NCBI GenBank assembly: GCA_021781285.1
Contig: JAJXXD010000203.1
Location: forward strand, 1 to 27,401
Reading direction: 5' to 3'
Source of the DNA: a bacterium
GTDB lineage: Bacteria > SZUA-79 > Acidulodesulfobacterales > Acidulodesulfobacteraceae
DNA length: 27,401 nt
The position numbers were made by a program, and so were the translations under genes. This document shows positions 7,003 through 14,603 of this stretch, one piece after another (the stretch's first letter is position 1; every line of letters starts with the position of its first letter). The notes below the pieces were generated by a model that worked only from the letters and a program-made list of their open reading frames with translations, was not told the origin of the DNA and did not search any database.

Positions 7003-8643
7003 ATGAAGACAAAAGGGATTAAAAAAGATATTAAAGCAGGCAAAAAGAAGAAACCGGGCAGGGTATATCTTGCCGGCGCCGGACCGGGCGACCCCGAACT
7101 GCTTACTCTTAAAACTAAAAGAATCCTTGGCGAAGCAGACGTAATAGTATATGACAGCCTTATTGCCGAGGAGATTTTATCTTACGCAAAAGAAGGATGC
7201 GAGATAATTTATGCCGGCAAAAGGTCATCAAACCACGCTTTGCCGCAGTACTCGATAAACGAGCTTCTTTCGGAAAAAGCGAAAACTAATAATATCGTTT
7301 TAAGGCTTAAAGGCGGAGACCCTTATCTTTTCGGCAGGGGCGGCGAAGAAGCCGAGAGATTATTTAAGGACGATATTCCTTTCGAAGTAATACCGGGTAT
7401 TTCTTCATCTTTTGCCGTTCCGGCTTACGCGGGCATACCTTTGACCCACAGGGATTACGCTTCTACCGTTGCGATTGTTACCGGACATGAAGGAGAACAT
7501 AAGGAAAAAAGCACGATAAATTGGAAGGGACTGTCTGGAGCAGATACTATCGTCATATTAATGGGGTATAAGAATTTAGATTCCAACACGAAAAATTTAA
7601 TTAAAGCGGGAAAAGATAAAAATACGCCCTGTGCCGTCATTCAGGAAGGGACTACTTCAAATCAAAAGGCCGCCGTCGGAACTTTAAGCACTATAGTCGA
7701 AGAAGTTAAAAAAAAGGGATTAAAAAGCCCGCTTATATTAATAGTGGGCAATGTAGTAAAATTAAGAAATACCTTAAACTGGTTTGAAAAAAGACCGCTA
7801 AGCGGCCTAAAAGTGATGGTTACGAGAGGAGAGGGGCAGGCCGGGACGCTGTCGGAAAAACTTAAAGGTCTCGGCGCTTTCGTTATAAGCTTACCGCTGA
7901 TAAAGATACTAAAAGACGGCGTCAACGTAGATAAGGCTAAAATCGATAAAGCCGTTAAAAATATCAAAAAATACGATTATCTTATTTTTACGAGCGCAAA
8001 CGCCGTTTCCGCATTCTTTGAACGTTATTTTTCAAAAGGAATGGATGCCAGAGCGCTTTCGGGCAAGAAAATAATCTCCGTAGGCAAAGTTTCTTCTTTG
8101 GAACTTAAAAAATACGGCATAGTCCCGGATATCGTTCCGCCGGAATCTTCACAGGCGGGAATAATAGACGTTTTAAAAGACGCCGATATTAAGGGTAAAA
8201 AAATTCTTTTCCCGCAGGCTTTAAAAATCAATAAAGAGCTTTCCGAATTTCTTGCATCCAAAGGGGCGCAGGCAGAAAATCTGCCGGTTTACGAAACCAT
8301 AGTGCCGGAAGAATCTAAAGAAGCGATGCGGGAAATTTTTAACTCCCTTAAAAAAACGGGCAAAAATATAGGACTGCCGGATAGTTTAGATTTGAGCTCT
8401 TTTTTGGTTACCTTTACAAGCTATTCCACGGTAGAAAATTTCGCAAACGCATTGGAAGATATCAAGAAGGGGCTCTTAAAGAAAGTGATTCGCTCCGGCG
8501 TCAAGTTTGCAAGCATAGGGAAGAAGACCGCCGAATATGCATTGGGATTTGGCATAAAATCTGATATAATATCTAAAGACGTAAGTATAGATTCGTTGGT
8601 TGACGGAATAGTTAGTTTTTATAAAAAAGGAGACAATATATAA
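7003..8643 (+). CDS. cobA-hemD: Uroporphyrinogen-III C-methyltransferase / uroporphyrinogen-III synthase fusion
   Basis: This 546-residue bifunctional protein joins two steps around uroporphyrinogen III. Residues of about 18-258 are the SAM-dependent CobA/SUMT domain, with the SAM-binding loop AGAGPGDPELLTLK, LRLKGGDPYLFGRGGEEA, PGISSSFAVPAYAGIPLTHR and TVAIVTGHE. Residues of about 268-540 are the HemD domain, beginning LKVMVTRGEGQAGTLSEKL, with FTSANAVSAFF and FTSYSTVENF; HemD sequences are weakly conserved. The fusion takes hydroxymethylbilane through uroporphyrinogen III to precorrin-2, the substrate of the dehydrogenase encoded at 3123. Such fusions are common in deltaproteobacteria and clostridia. 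A basic 15-residue leader precedes CobA. The TAA stop overlaps the ATG of ahbC by one base. Confidence 0.95.
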   Translation: MKTKGIKKDIKAGKKKKPGRVYLAGAGPGDPELLTLKTKRILGEADVIVYDSLIAEEILSYAKEGCEIIYAGKRSSNHALPQYSINELLSEKAKTNNIVLRLKGGDPYLFGRGGEEAERLFKDDIPFEVIPGISSSFAVPAYAGIPLTHRDYASTVAIVTGHEGEHKEKSTINWKGLSGADTIVILMGYKNLDSNTKNLIKAGKDKNTPCAVIQEGTTSNQKAAVGTLSTIVEEVKKKGLKSPLILIVGNVVKLRNTLNWFEKRPLSGLKVMVTRGEGQAGTLSEKLKGLGAFVISLPLIKILKDGVNVDKAKIDKAVKNIKKYDYLIFTSANAVSAFFERYFSKGMDARALSGKKIISVGKVSSLELKKYGIVPDIVPPESSQAGIIDVLKDADIKGKKILFPQALKINKELSEFLASKGAQAENLPVYETIVPEESKEAMREIFNSLKKTGKNIGLPDSLDLSSFLVTFTSYSTVENFANALEDIKKGLLKKVIRSGVKFASIGKKTAEYALGFGIKSDIISKDVSIDSLVDGIVSFYKKGDNI

Positions 8644-9833
8644 TGATAGGAATATCGAAACTTTACTGCGGCGGGGTTCATGCATCGGACGCTCTTAGAT
8701 ACGGGCGCATGTCGAGTAAGCTTCCCTCGCATCTTTTGCAGTTTTCCGAGGATAAAAAACCGGTAATAGTCTGGAATATGACAAGAACATGCAATTTAAA
8801 CTGCGTCCACTGCTATTCGCAGTCCAAAAACCTTCAATACAACAACGAGCTTACTCTTGAAGAAGGAAAAGCTTTCATAGATGATATATCCTCTTTCGGT
8901 TCGCCGGTTATGCTTTTTTCGGGGGGCGAACCTTTAATGCATCCTAATTTTCTAGACCTGTGTTTTTATGCAAAATCAAAAGGGATGAGGGCGGTCATTT
9001 CCACTAACGGAACGCTTATAACAAAGGAATTGGCTAAAGAATTAAAAAAGGTAGGCTTGTCGTATGTCGGTATCAGTCTTGACGGACTTGAATCCGTTCA
9101 CGACAGGTTCAGGGGCAAAAAAGGCGCATTCAGGGAAGCCATCGAAGGCATAAATTACGCTAAGGAAGCCGGAATTAAAGTCGGTTTGAGATTTACCATA
9201 AACAAAAGAAACGCCCAGGAAATCCCGGGAATTTTTAAGCTTTTGGAAGAGGAAAACATTCCGAGAGTCTGTTTCTATCATCTTGTTTATGCCGGGAGAG
9301 GAACAAAGCTTATGGAAGAAGATTTATCCCATGAAGAGACGAGGCAGACGGTAGATGCCATACTCGAGCTTACGAAAGAGGTATATTCTAGAGACAATCA
9401 AAAAGAAGTTCTTACGGTGGATAATCACGCCGACGGACCGTACATTTATTTAAAACTTTTAAAAGAAGGAAAAAAAGAAGAAGCCGCAAACGTTATGAGC
9501 CTTCTTAAAATGAACGGAGGAAACAGTTCCGGGGTCGGTATCGGATGCGTCAGCTGGGATGGAGAGGTATATGCCGACCAGTTTTGGAGGCACTATTCTT
9601 TCGGAAACGTTAAAGAAAGAAAGTTTAGCGAGATATGGACGGACACCTCTAATCCTCTGATGAAACAGCTAAAAAATAAAAAAGAATACGTAAAAGGAAA
9701 ATGCAAAGACTGTAAATGGCTTGACATCTGCAACGGCAATTTCAGGGTAAGGTCGGAGGCGAAAGAAGACGATTTATGGGCGCCGGACCCGGCGTGTTAT
9801 CTGACCGACGAGGAGATATACGATGCAAAATAA
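8643..9833 (+). CDS. ahbC: Radical SAM 12,18-didecarboxysiroheme deacetylase AhbC
   Basis: This 396-residue radical SAM enzyme matches AhbC, which removes the acetate side chains of 12,18-didecarboxysiroheme to give Fe-coproporphyrin III. The start MIGISKLYCGGVHASDALRY is characteristic of the AhbC/NirJ-like group. The SAM cluster motif is C50-x3-C54-x2-C57 (CNLNCVHC), followed by FSGGEPL and ISLDGLESVHDRFRG. The C-terminal region GIGCVSWDGEVYADQF...CKDCKWLDICNGNFR...DPAC supplies cysteines for an auxiliary cluster. Placement between cobA-hemD and ahbD supports the assignment over NirJ, since no heme d1 genes (nirF, nirE, nirS) are nearby. It overlaps the upstream stop by one base and the downstream start by 11 bases. 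AhbAB, which makes its substrate, is not encoded here. Confidence 0.92.
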   Translation: MIGISKLYCGGVHASDALRYGRMSSKLPSHLLQFSEDKKPVIVWNMTRTCNLNCVHCYSQSKNLQYNNELTLEEGKAFIDDISSFGSPVMLFSGGEPLMHPNFLDLCFYAKSKGMRAVISTNGTLITKELAKELKKVGLSYVGISLDGLESVHDRFRGKKGAFREAIEGINYAKEAGIKVGLRFTINKRNAQEIPGIFKLLEEENIPRVCFYHLVYAGRGTKLMEEDLSHEETRQTVDAILELTKEVYSRDNQKEVLTVDNHADGPYIYLKLLKEGKKEEAANVMSLLKMNGGNSSGVGIGCVSWDGEVYADQFWRHYSFGNVKERKFSEIWTDTSNPLMKQLKNKKEYVKGKCKDCKWLDICNGNFRVRSEAKEDDLWAPDPACYLTDEEIYDAK

Positions 9834-10992
9834 CCATATGGTTAATCCTCACGGGCACCCTGCCGCCGGAGGACATCCAAATGCTATGCACGGTGGCGGT
9901 TTAGCGTCGCCTAAAAAAAATGAGCTCAGGCTGGTTTTCTGGGAGCTTACCGCAAGGTGCAATCTAAAATGTATCCATTGCAGGGCTGAAGCCCAGACGG
10001 AAAGACAGGAAGACGAGCTTTCCACGAAAAAATGCTTTAACGTAATAGACGAGTTGTGCAAGTTCAGCAGCCCTATCCTTATTTTAACCGGAGGCGAGCC
10101 GCTTTACAGAGACGATATTTTTGAAATAGCGGATTATGCAACCGGAAAAGGATTGAGAGTAGCCCTCGCGACAAACGGAACGCTCGTAGATGTTAAAACC
10201 GCGCAACGCATTAAAGAAAGCGGAATTAAAAGAGTTTCTATAAGCCTTGACGGCGCTAACGCCCAAACCCACGATTCTTTCAGGATGATACCCGGTTCTT
10301 TCGAAAGCGCGTTTAAAGGCATTAAAAATTTGCAGAGCGAAGGCATCGAAGTTCAAGTAAACACGACTATCGCAAGGCATAATGAAAACGAGGTAAAAGA
10401 TATTCTCGAATTAGCCTTGCAAAACAATATAAAGGCGCTCCATATATTTATGCTCGTGCCTGTCGGATGCGGTGTTCAGATAGCGGATTCTCAAATGCTG
10501 GATAAGCAAAAATATGAAGATATACTTTCATGGTTTTACGATAAAACTATGGAGCTAAGAGGTAAAATCGAGCTTAAAGCGACATGCGCGCCCCATTTTT
10601 TCAGAATAATGCATAAAAGGGCAAAGGATGAAGGTATAACTATAACCCCGGAGACTCACGGTATGGCCGCAGTTACTAAGGGTTGTCTTGCCGGAAGCGG
10701 CGTTATGTTTATTTCGAGAAAAGGCATAGTCCAACCTTGCGGCTATCTGCCGGTTCAGGCAGGAGACGTTACGAAGCAGTCTGCCGAAGAAATATGGAGT
10801 AGTTCGGAGGTCTTTCTTAATTTAAGGGATACGGGACTTTTAAAAGGCAAATGCGGGATTTGCGAATACAAAAAAGTTTGTGAAGGATGCAGGGCAAGAG
10901 CGTATTACGAAAAAGGCGACTATATGGAAGAAGAGCCTTACTGTATCTATGAACCGCTCAGAGGAAGAACCTCTTTAACGAGCGATAAATAA
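9823..10992 (+). CDS. ahbD: Radical SAM heme b synthase AhbD
   Basis: This 389-residue enzyme matches AhbD, which oxidatively decarboxylates the two propionates of Fe-coproporphyrin III to vinyl groups, producing heme b. It opens with a His/Gly/Pro-rich tail (residues 5-25, including HGHPAAGGHPNAMHGGG), as seen in other AhbD proteins. The SAM cluster is C46-x3-C50-x2-C53 (CNLKCIHC), then LTGGEPLYRDDIF and SISLDGANAQTHDSFR. The C-terminus carries the second-cluster cysteines in CLAGSGVMFISRKGIVQPCGY and CGICEYKKVCEGCRARAYY. Translation starts inside the end of ahbC, with AGGAG at 9811-9815 and a 7-nt spacer, so coupling is likely. It is the last gene of the heme operon; a dispersed repeat follows 9 nt after the stop. 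Confidence 0.94.
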   Translation: MQNNHMVNPHGHPAAGGHPNAMHGGGLASPKKNELRLVFWELTARCNLKCIHCRAEAQTERQEDELSTKKCFNVIDELCKFSSPILILTGGEPLYRDDIFEIADYATGKGLRVALATNGTLVDVKTAQRIKESGIKRVSISLDGANAQTHDSFRMIPGSFESAFKGIKNLQSEGIEVQVNTTIARHNENEVKDILELALQNNIKALHIFMLVPVGCGVQIADSQMLDKQKYEDILSWFYDKTMELRGKIELKATCAPHFFRIMHKRAKDEGITITPETHGMAAVTKGCLAGSGVMFISRKGIVQPCGYLPVQAGDVTKQSAEEIWSSSEVFLNLRDTGLLKGKCGICEYKKVCEGCRARAYYEKGDYMEEEPYCIYEPLRGRTSLTSDK

Positions 10993-11000
10993 TTCTTCAA

Positions 11001-11109
11001 GATTGGTTAGCTGCGCTCGCAATGACAATTAACGTTTTTATGATAACCGAAAACGGATATAGAAATGGATTAGCGCTATTTTGTCATTGCGAGCGCAAGC
11101 GAAGCAATC
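11001..11109. repeat. Dispersed inverted repeat, copy 2
   Basis: The left arm GATTGGTTAGCTGCGCTCGC at 11001-11020 continues with AATGAC. The right arm at 11082-11109 reads TGTCATTGCGAGCGCAAGCG then AAGCAATC. GCGCTCGCAATGAC pairs with GTCATTGCGAGCGC. The arms are separated by about 55 nt, against 6 nt in copy 1 at 1982-2064, and this extra interior has no counterpart there. The right end (gcaagcgaagcaatct) also differs from copy 1, as in a degenerating palindrome family. It lies between ahbD and the RDD gene and may form the 3' structure of the heme operon transcript. Confidence 0.8.
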
Positions 11110-11141
11110 TGTTTTAAATAATAATTATGATAAATTGATTT

Positions 11142-11561
11142 ATGGATAAAAAAGCAAACACTCTTCACAGATTTATAGCGAAGGCCATAGATTTGCTGAT
11201 ATTCGGTTTTTTAAGCGAGATGTTTTACCCTTACGGTTTTTTGGCGGGAGTTCTTTATATTTTAATTTCCGACGGTTTTTTTGACGGCGCAAGCATCGGG
11301 AAAAGGGTTATCGGCTTAAAGGTTGTAATGGCTCTTGACGAAAAAAAACCGGAGTTTAAGGAATCAATTATAAGAAACTCTTTTCTCGCCGCCCCCCTGC
11401 TTTTTGCATTTATTCCGTTTGTCGGTTATTTTCTCCTCGTAACTATAGGCATCGTTATATATGCCGCCGAGATTTATTTTATTATAAAAAGCCCCGAAGG
11501 CGAAAGAATCGGCGACAGGTTTGCTTTTACCCGCGTAATAGACGTTCAAAAACATAAATAA
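11142..11561 (+). CDS. RDD-family integral membrane protein
   Basis: This 139-residue protein has the RDD-domain pattern: an N-terminal HRFIAKAIDLLIFGF segment with the conserved Arg and Asp, then DGASIGKRVIGLKVV, the typical GxSxGKRxxGLxVV motif, and further hydrophobic segments at about residues 88-110 and in the final third. The domain is widespread in inner-membrane proteins; for most members no activity is known, and some have been linked to ion transport. No strong ribosome-binding site is visible. The stop codon lies 3 nt before the polA start, so the two genes are probably cotranscribed. A function in DNA replication should not be inferred from that spacing alone. Confidence 0.82.
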   Translation: MDKKANTLHRFIAKAIDLLIFGFLSEMFYPYGFLAGVLYILISDGFFDGASIGKRVIGLKVVMALDEKKPEFKESIIRNSFLAAPLLFAFIPFVGYFLLVTIGIVIYAAEIYFIIKSPEGERIGDRFAFTRVIDVQKHK

Positions 11562-11564
11562 AAA

Positions 11565-14252
11565 ATGGAAAAAGACAGCATTAAAGCCGATCTTTTTTTA
11601 ATAGATTCCAGTTCTTATTTCTACAGGGCATATTATGCCCTCCCCCCGCTTACAAATTCAAAAGGCAACCCTACCGGTGCATCGCTCGGATATACCAGAA
11701 TGCTTATGAAGCTGATTAAAGATGCGGATATAAAATACGGCGCCTGCCTCTTCGATTCTAAAGAAAGTTTCAGAAAACAGTCGTATGAAGCCTATAAAGC
11801 CAACAGGAAAGGGATGCCGGAAGACTTAGTTTCGCAGGTCGAATACTTAACCGATATTTCTTATCTGCTTGGATTCGAAACATTTAAGCTTAACGGATAC
11901 GAGGCGGATGATTTAATTGCCCGGGCGGTTAAAATCTTTGAAGAAAGCCCCATATCTATCTGCATAGTAAGCAGCGATAAAGATTTGAAGCAGTTATTAT
12001 CGGACAGCGTTTTTATATACGATGCTCTTAAAAATAAGCTCATAACCAAAACTATGTTTGAGGCGGAGAACGGAATAAAGCCGGAAGAATACAGGTATGT
12101 TTTGGCGCTTATGGGCGATGCGTCGGATAATATACCGGGAATTAAGGGAATAGGAGAAAAAACGGCATTCGCTTTAATTAAAGACTATCATAATCTGGAC
12201 GGCATTTATAAAAATATAGATAAGGTTAATAAGCCTAAACTTAAAGAACTTTTAGTAAATTGTAAGGAAGATGCCTATAAAAGCCTGGAGCTTGCTTCGT
12301 TTTATAAAGACGTAGATTTAACTAAAGCATATTTTACGCCTGATTCGGGAAAATTTACAGGGAATAATAAAATATTTAATTCCCTTGACGATTTTGCGTT
12401 AAAAGAAAAAAACAAGGAAGGTCTTTATGCCGTTTTTAAAGAACTTGAATTTAATTCCTTAATGAAAGATTTGGGAGTCATACATAATAAACCCGACGAA
12501 ATAAACGGCGGCATAACAGATAACGCAGACAGCGGATATAACGGCGGTGAAGATGGAAAATTTCTTTCGGTTTACGTCGATTTCGGCGAAAAAGATAAAG
12601 AATTATTCGATAACGAATCAAATTTGATATATATATATTCTAAAGAAACCGGTCAGGGGTCGTTTAACCAGAAAGATATTGCGGACGATAAAACGATAAT
12701 AAATTTACTGAAAGATAATTCGGTTTTAAAGATAGGATGCGGACTTAACGCCGTAAAGCTATTTTTAGAAAATAGCGGAATTGAATTTAATAACCTTTAT
12801 TTCGATATAAAAATTGCTTCTTATCTTTTGAACCCGATAAAACATCGGCACAATTTTATAGATATAGAAACGGAGTTTCAAGACCGGCTGACCGGCGTAA
12901 AATCTAAGGATTTAAACAACTATGCCTGCACGGTCTATTCCTTGTATAAAATATTAAAAACGGAAATAGAAAAAGATACCGATTTAAAATATCTATTTTA
13001 CGATGTCGATATGCCTCTTTCGGCGGCGCTTTTTGAAATGGAAAAAACCGGTTTTAAAGTCGATAAAGATATGCTGATGTCTTTATCCGCGTCTTTAGAC
13101 TCCGATTCAAAAAAACTTACGGGCATTATACATAAAATTGCCGGAAGGGAATTTAATATTAATTCGCCGAAACAGCTCAGTACAATTATGTTCGACGAGA
13201 TGAAATTTAAGCGGGTCAAAAAAAACAGCACGGATATAGAAGTTCTTCAAACGTTAAAATCCGAATTCGAAATACTTCTCGGAAACGGCAATGAAGATAA
13301 AACCTTAAAAGATTATCTTTTGTTCTTAGACAGTCTTATGTCTTATAGAAACAAAGTTAAACTTAAGACGTCATTTGTTGACGTGCTTTTAAGGGAAATC
13401 GATAAAGACGGCAGGGTGCACACGTCTTTTTCCCAAATAACCACATCGACAGGCAGGCTTGCAAGCCAGAGTCCCAACCTTCAGAATATCCCTGTTTCAG
13501 GGGCGGAAGGCGTTAAAATAAGGCAGTCTTTCATCGCAAAAGAAGGCTCTGTTCTGCTTTCGGCGGACTATTCCCAGATAGATTTAAGAGTTATGGCGTC
13601 TATTTCCGGAGATAAAGCGTTAACCGAAAGTTTTAAAAATAACGAAGATATTCATGCAAAAACGGCAGGGGAAATTTTTGGGGTTGCGGCGGACAACATC
13701 GATAAAGATATGAGAAGGAAGGCAAAAGTAATTAATTTTGGAATAATTTACGGTATGAGCCCTTTCGGCCTGTCCAAAGAACTTGATATTTCCGCCGAAG
13801 AGGCAAGGCTGTATATAGATTTATATTTTAAAAACCATCCCGCTATTAAAGAATATATGGAAAAAATAGTAAAAGAGGCAAGGTCTAACGGATTCGTTAG
13901 GACAGCCTTCGGCAGAAAATGCTATATCGAGGGTATAAATTCCGGAATAAAAAATTTGGCATCGTTTTCGGAAAGAGCGGCAATTAATGCCCCTATTCAA
14001 GGAACGGCCGCCGATATAATAAAAATTGCTATGGTAAATATCCATAAAAATCTTCAAAACACTTCCGAATTAAAAGAGTCCGCAAAAATGCTCCTTCAGG
14101 TTCACGACGAACTCATATTTGAAGTCGAAGAATCTTTGACAAGCGATATTGAAAATATTATTGCTCCTTTAATGACTGACCGCAACCTTCTGTCCGGCGT
14201 TCCGCTGGCTATCAATATCGGCATCGCAAAAAACTGGGCGGAAGCGCATTAA
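11565..14252 (+). CDS. polA: DNA polymerase I, proofreading domain degenerate
   Basis: This 895-residue protein is a full-length DNA polymerase I, used for Okazaki fragment maturation and repair. Residues of about 8-300 are the 5'-3' exonuclease (flap endonuclease) domain, with DSSSYFYRAYYALPPL, GYEADDLIA and MGDASDNIPGIKGIGEKTA. Residues of about 325-480 occupy the 3'-5' exonuclease position but lack the acidic residues expected of active proofreading: no DxE in the first motif, IGCGLNAVKLF instead of NxKYD in the second, and NYACTV instead of Y-x3-D in the third. The polymerase domain is intact: motif A SADYSQIDLR (D668), motif B RRKAKVINFGIIYG and motif C QVHDELIFE (D848). It starts 3 nt after the RDD gene without a recognisable ribosome-binding site. 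Confidence 0.96.
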   Translation: MEKDSIKADLFLIDSSSYFYRAYYALPPLTNSKGNPTGASLGYTRMLMKLIKDADIKYGACLFDSKESFRKQSYEAYKANRKGMPEDLVSQVEYLTDISYLLGFETFKLNGYEADDLIARAVKIFEESPISICIVSSDKDLKQLLSDSVFIYDALKNKLITKTMFEAENGIKPEEYRYVLALMGDASDNIPGIKGIGEKTAFALIKDYHNLDGIYKNIDKVNKPKLKELLVNCKEDAYKSLELASFYKDVDLTKAYFTPDSGKFTGNNKIFNSLDDFALKEKNKEGLYAVFKELEFNSLMKDLGVIHNKPDEINGGITDNADSGYNGGEDGKFLSVYVDFGEKDKELFDNESNLIYIYSKETGQGSFNQKDIADDKTIINLLKDNSVLKIGCGLNAVKLFLENSGIEFNNLYFDIKIASYLLNPIKHRHNFIDIETEFQDRLTGVKSKDLNNYACTVYSLYKILKTEIEKDTDLKYLFYDVDMPLSAALFEMEKTGFKVDKDMLMSLSASLDSDSKKLTGIIHKIAGREFNINSPKQLSTIMFDEMKFKRVKKNSTDIEVLQTLKSEFEILLGNGNEDKTLKDYLLFLDSLMSYRNKVKLKTSFVDVLLREIDKDGRVHTSFSQITTSTGRLASQSPNLQNIPVSGAEGVKIRQSFIAKEGSVLLSADYSQIDLRVMASISGDKALTESFKNNEDIHAKTAGEIFGVAADNIDKDMRRKAKVINFGIIYGMSPFGLSKELDISAEEARLYIDLYFKNHPAIKEYMEKIVKEARSNGFVRTAFGRKCYIEGINSGIKNLASFSERAAINAPIQGTAADIIKIAMVNIHKNLQNTSELKESAKMLLQVHDELIFEVEESLTSDIENIIAPLMTDRNLLSGVPLAINIGIAKNWAEAH

Positions 14253-14328
14253 ACCCCTCCACATTTTTATTTAACTTATCCTATAATCCCTGCTGTTTCA
14301 GACAATTTGTATGTCTTGAATTTTTTTC

Positions 14329-14356
14329 TTGACAAAATTTTTGCAAGTGATATAAA
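14329..14356 (+). promoter_or_regulatory. cydAB promoter P1
   Basis: A perfect -35 TTGACA (14329-14334) is followed by a 16-nt spacer and TATAAA (14351-14356). The predicted start is about 14363, which places the operator at 14366-14390 immediately downstream of the start point, suited to repression by steric block. Confidence 0.65.
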
Positions 14357-14365
14357 TAAGACAAA

Positions 14366-14390
14366 TAAGATTAATTTAATCTTAAATTAA
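14366..14390. promoter_or_regulatory. Putative Rrf2/NsrR-like operator at cyd P1
   Basis: TAAGATTAATTTAATCTTA (14366-14384) is a perfect palindrome around a central T. A second perfect palindrome, TTAATTTAA-TC-TTAAATTAA, overlaps it at 14371-14390. The core AAGATTAATTTAATCTT matches AAGACAAATTTTATCTT before the rrf2 gene (17142-17158) at 14 of 17 positions. Spacing and the AAGA...TCTT ends resemble the known NsrR half-site AAGATG, although the inner bases differ. Confidence 0.6.
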
Positions 14391-14464
14391 AAACACAACG
14401 AACATTATAAAATTTAGAGATATAATTAAAATATAATAACGTTTCGCAAATTGTTAATTTTTTA

Positions 14465-14493
14465 TTGACATATAATATATGTATATATATAAT
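14465..14493 (+). promoter_or_regulatory. cydAB promoter P2, perfect sigma70 consensus
   Basis: TTGACA (14465-14470), a 17-nt spacer and TATAAT (14488-14493) match the sigma70 consensus at all twelve positions with optimal spacing. The predicted start is near 14500, giving a leader of about 104 nt before cydA. No operator palindrome comparable to the one at P1 overlaps it. The surrounding AT-richness raises the chance of a fortuitous -10, but less so of the TTGACA. Confidence 0.65.
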
Positions 14494-14603
14494 TATTACT
14501 ATTGAGATATAATTAGTCTTTAATAATGATTATCTATTATTTTTATTTAATTAACTTTTAACTTAACTTAATTATTTTTTATCCAATTTTTCGGGGGTGT
14601 TTT

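Larger units (their letters stand above)
14253..14603. other. 351-base non-coding region between polA and cydA
   Basis: This very AT-rich spacer has no credible gene. It holds two predicted sigma70-type promoters pointing to cydA (14329-14356 and 14465-14493), an Rrf2/NsrR-like operator (14366-14390) and the cydA ribosome-binding site (GGGGGTG just before 14600). I see no convincing intrinsic terminator for polA in it. Confidence 0.8.

Noticed and set aside
11039..11060. Stretch inside repeat copy 2 resembling gyrA DNA at positions 8-28 (19 of 21 bases)
   Set aside because: The match ends abruptly on both sides and has no reading-frame continuity; in an AT-rich 27-kb window a single match of this length is not convincing evidence of duplication.
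14522..14541. Fur-box-like sequence AATAATGATTATCTATTAT before cydA
   Set aside because: Only about 12 of 19 positions match the consensus when aligned without gaps, and the region is so AT-rich that such a match is cheap.
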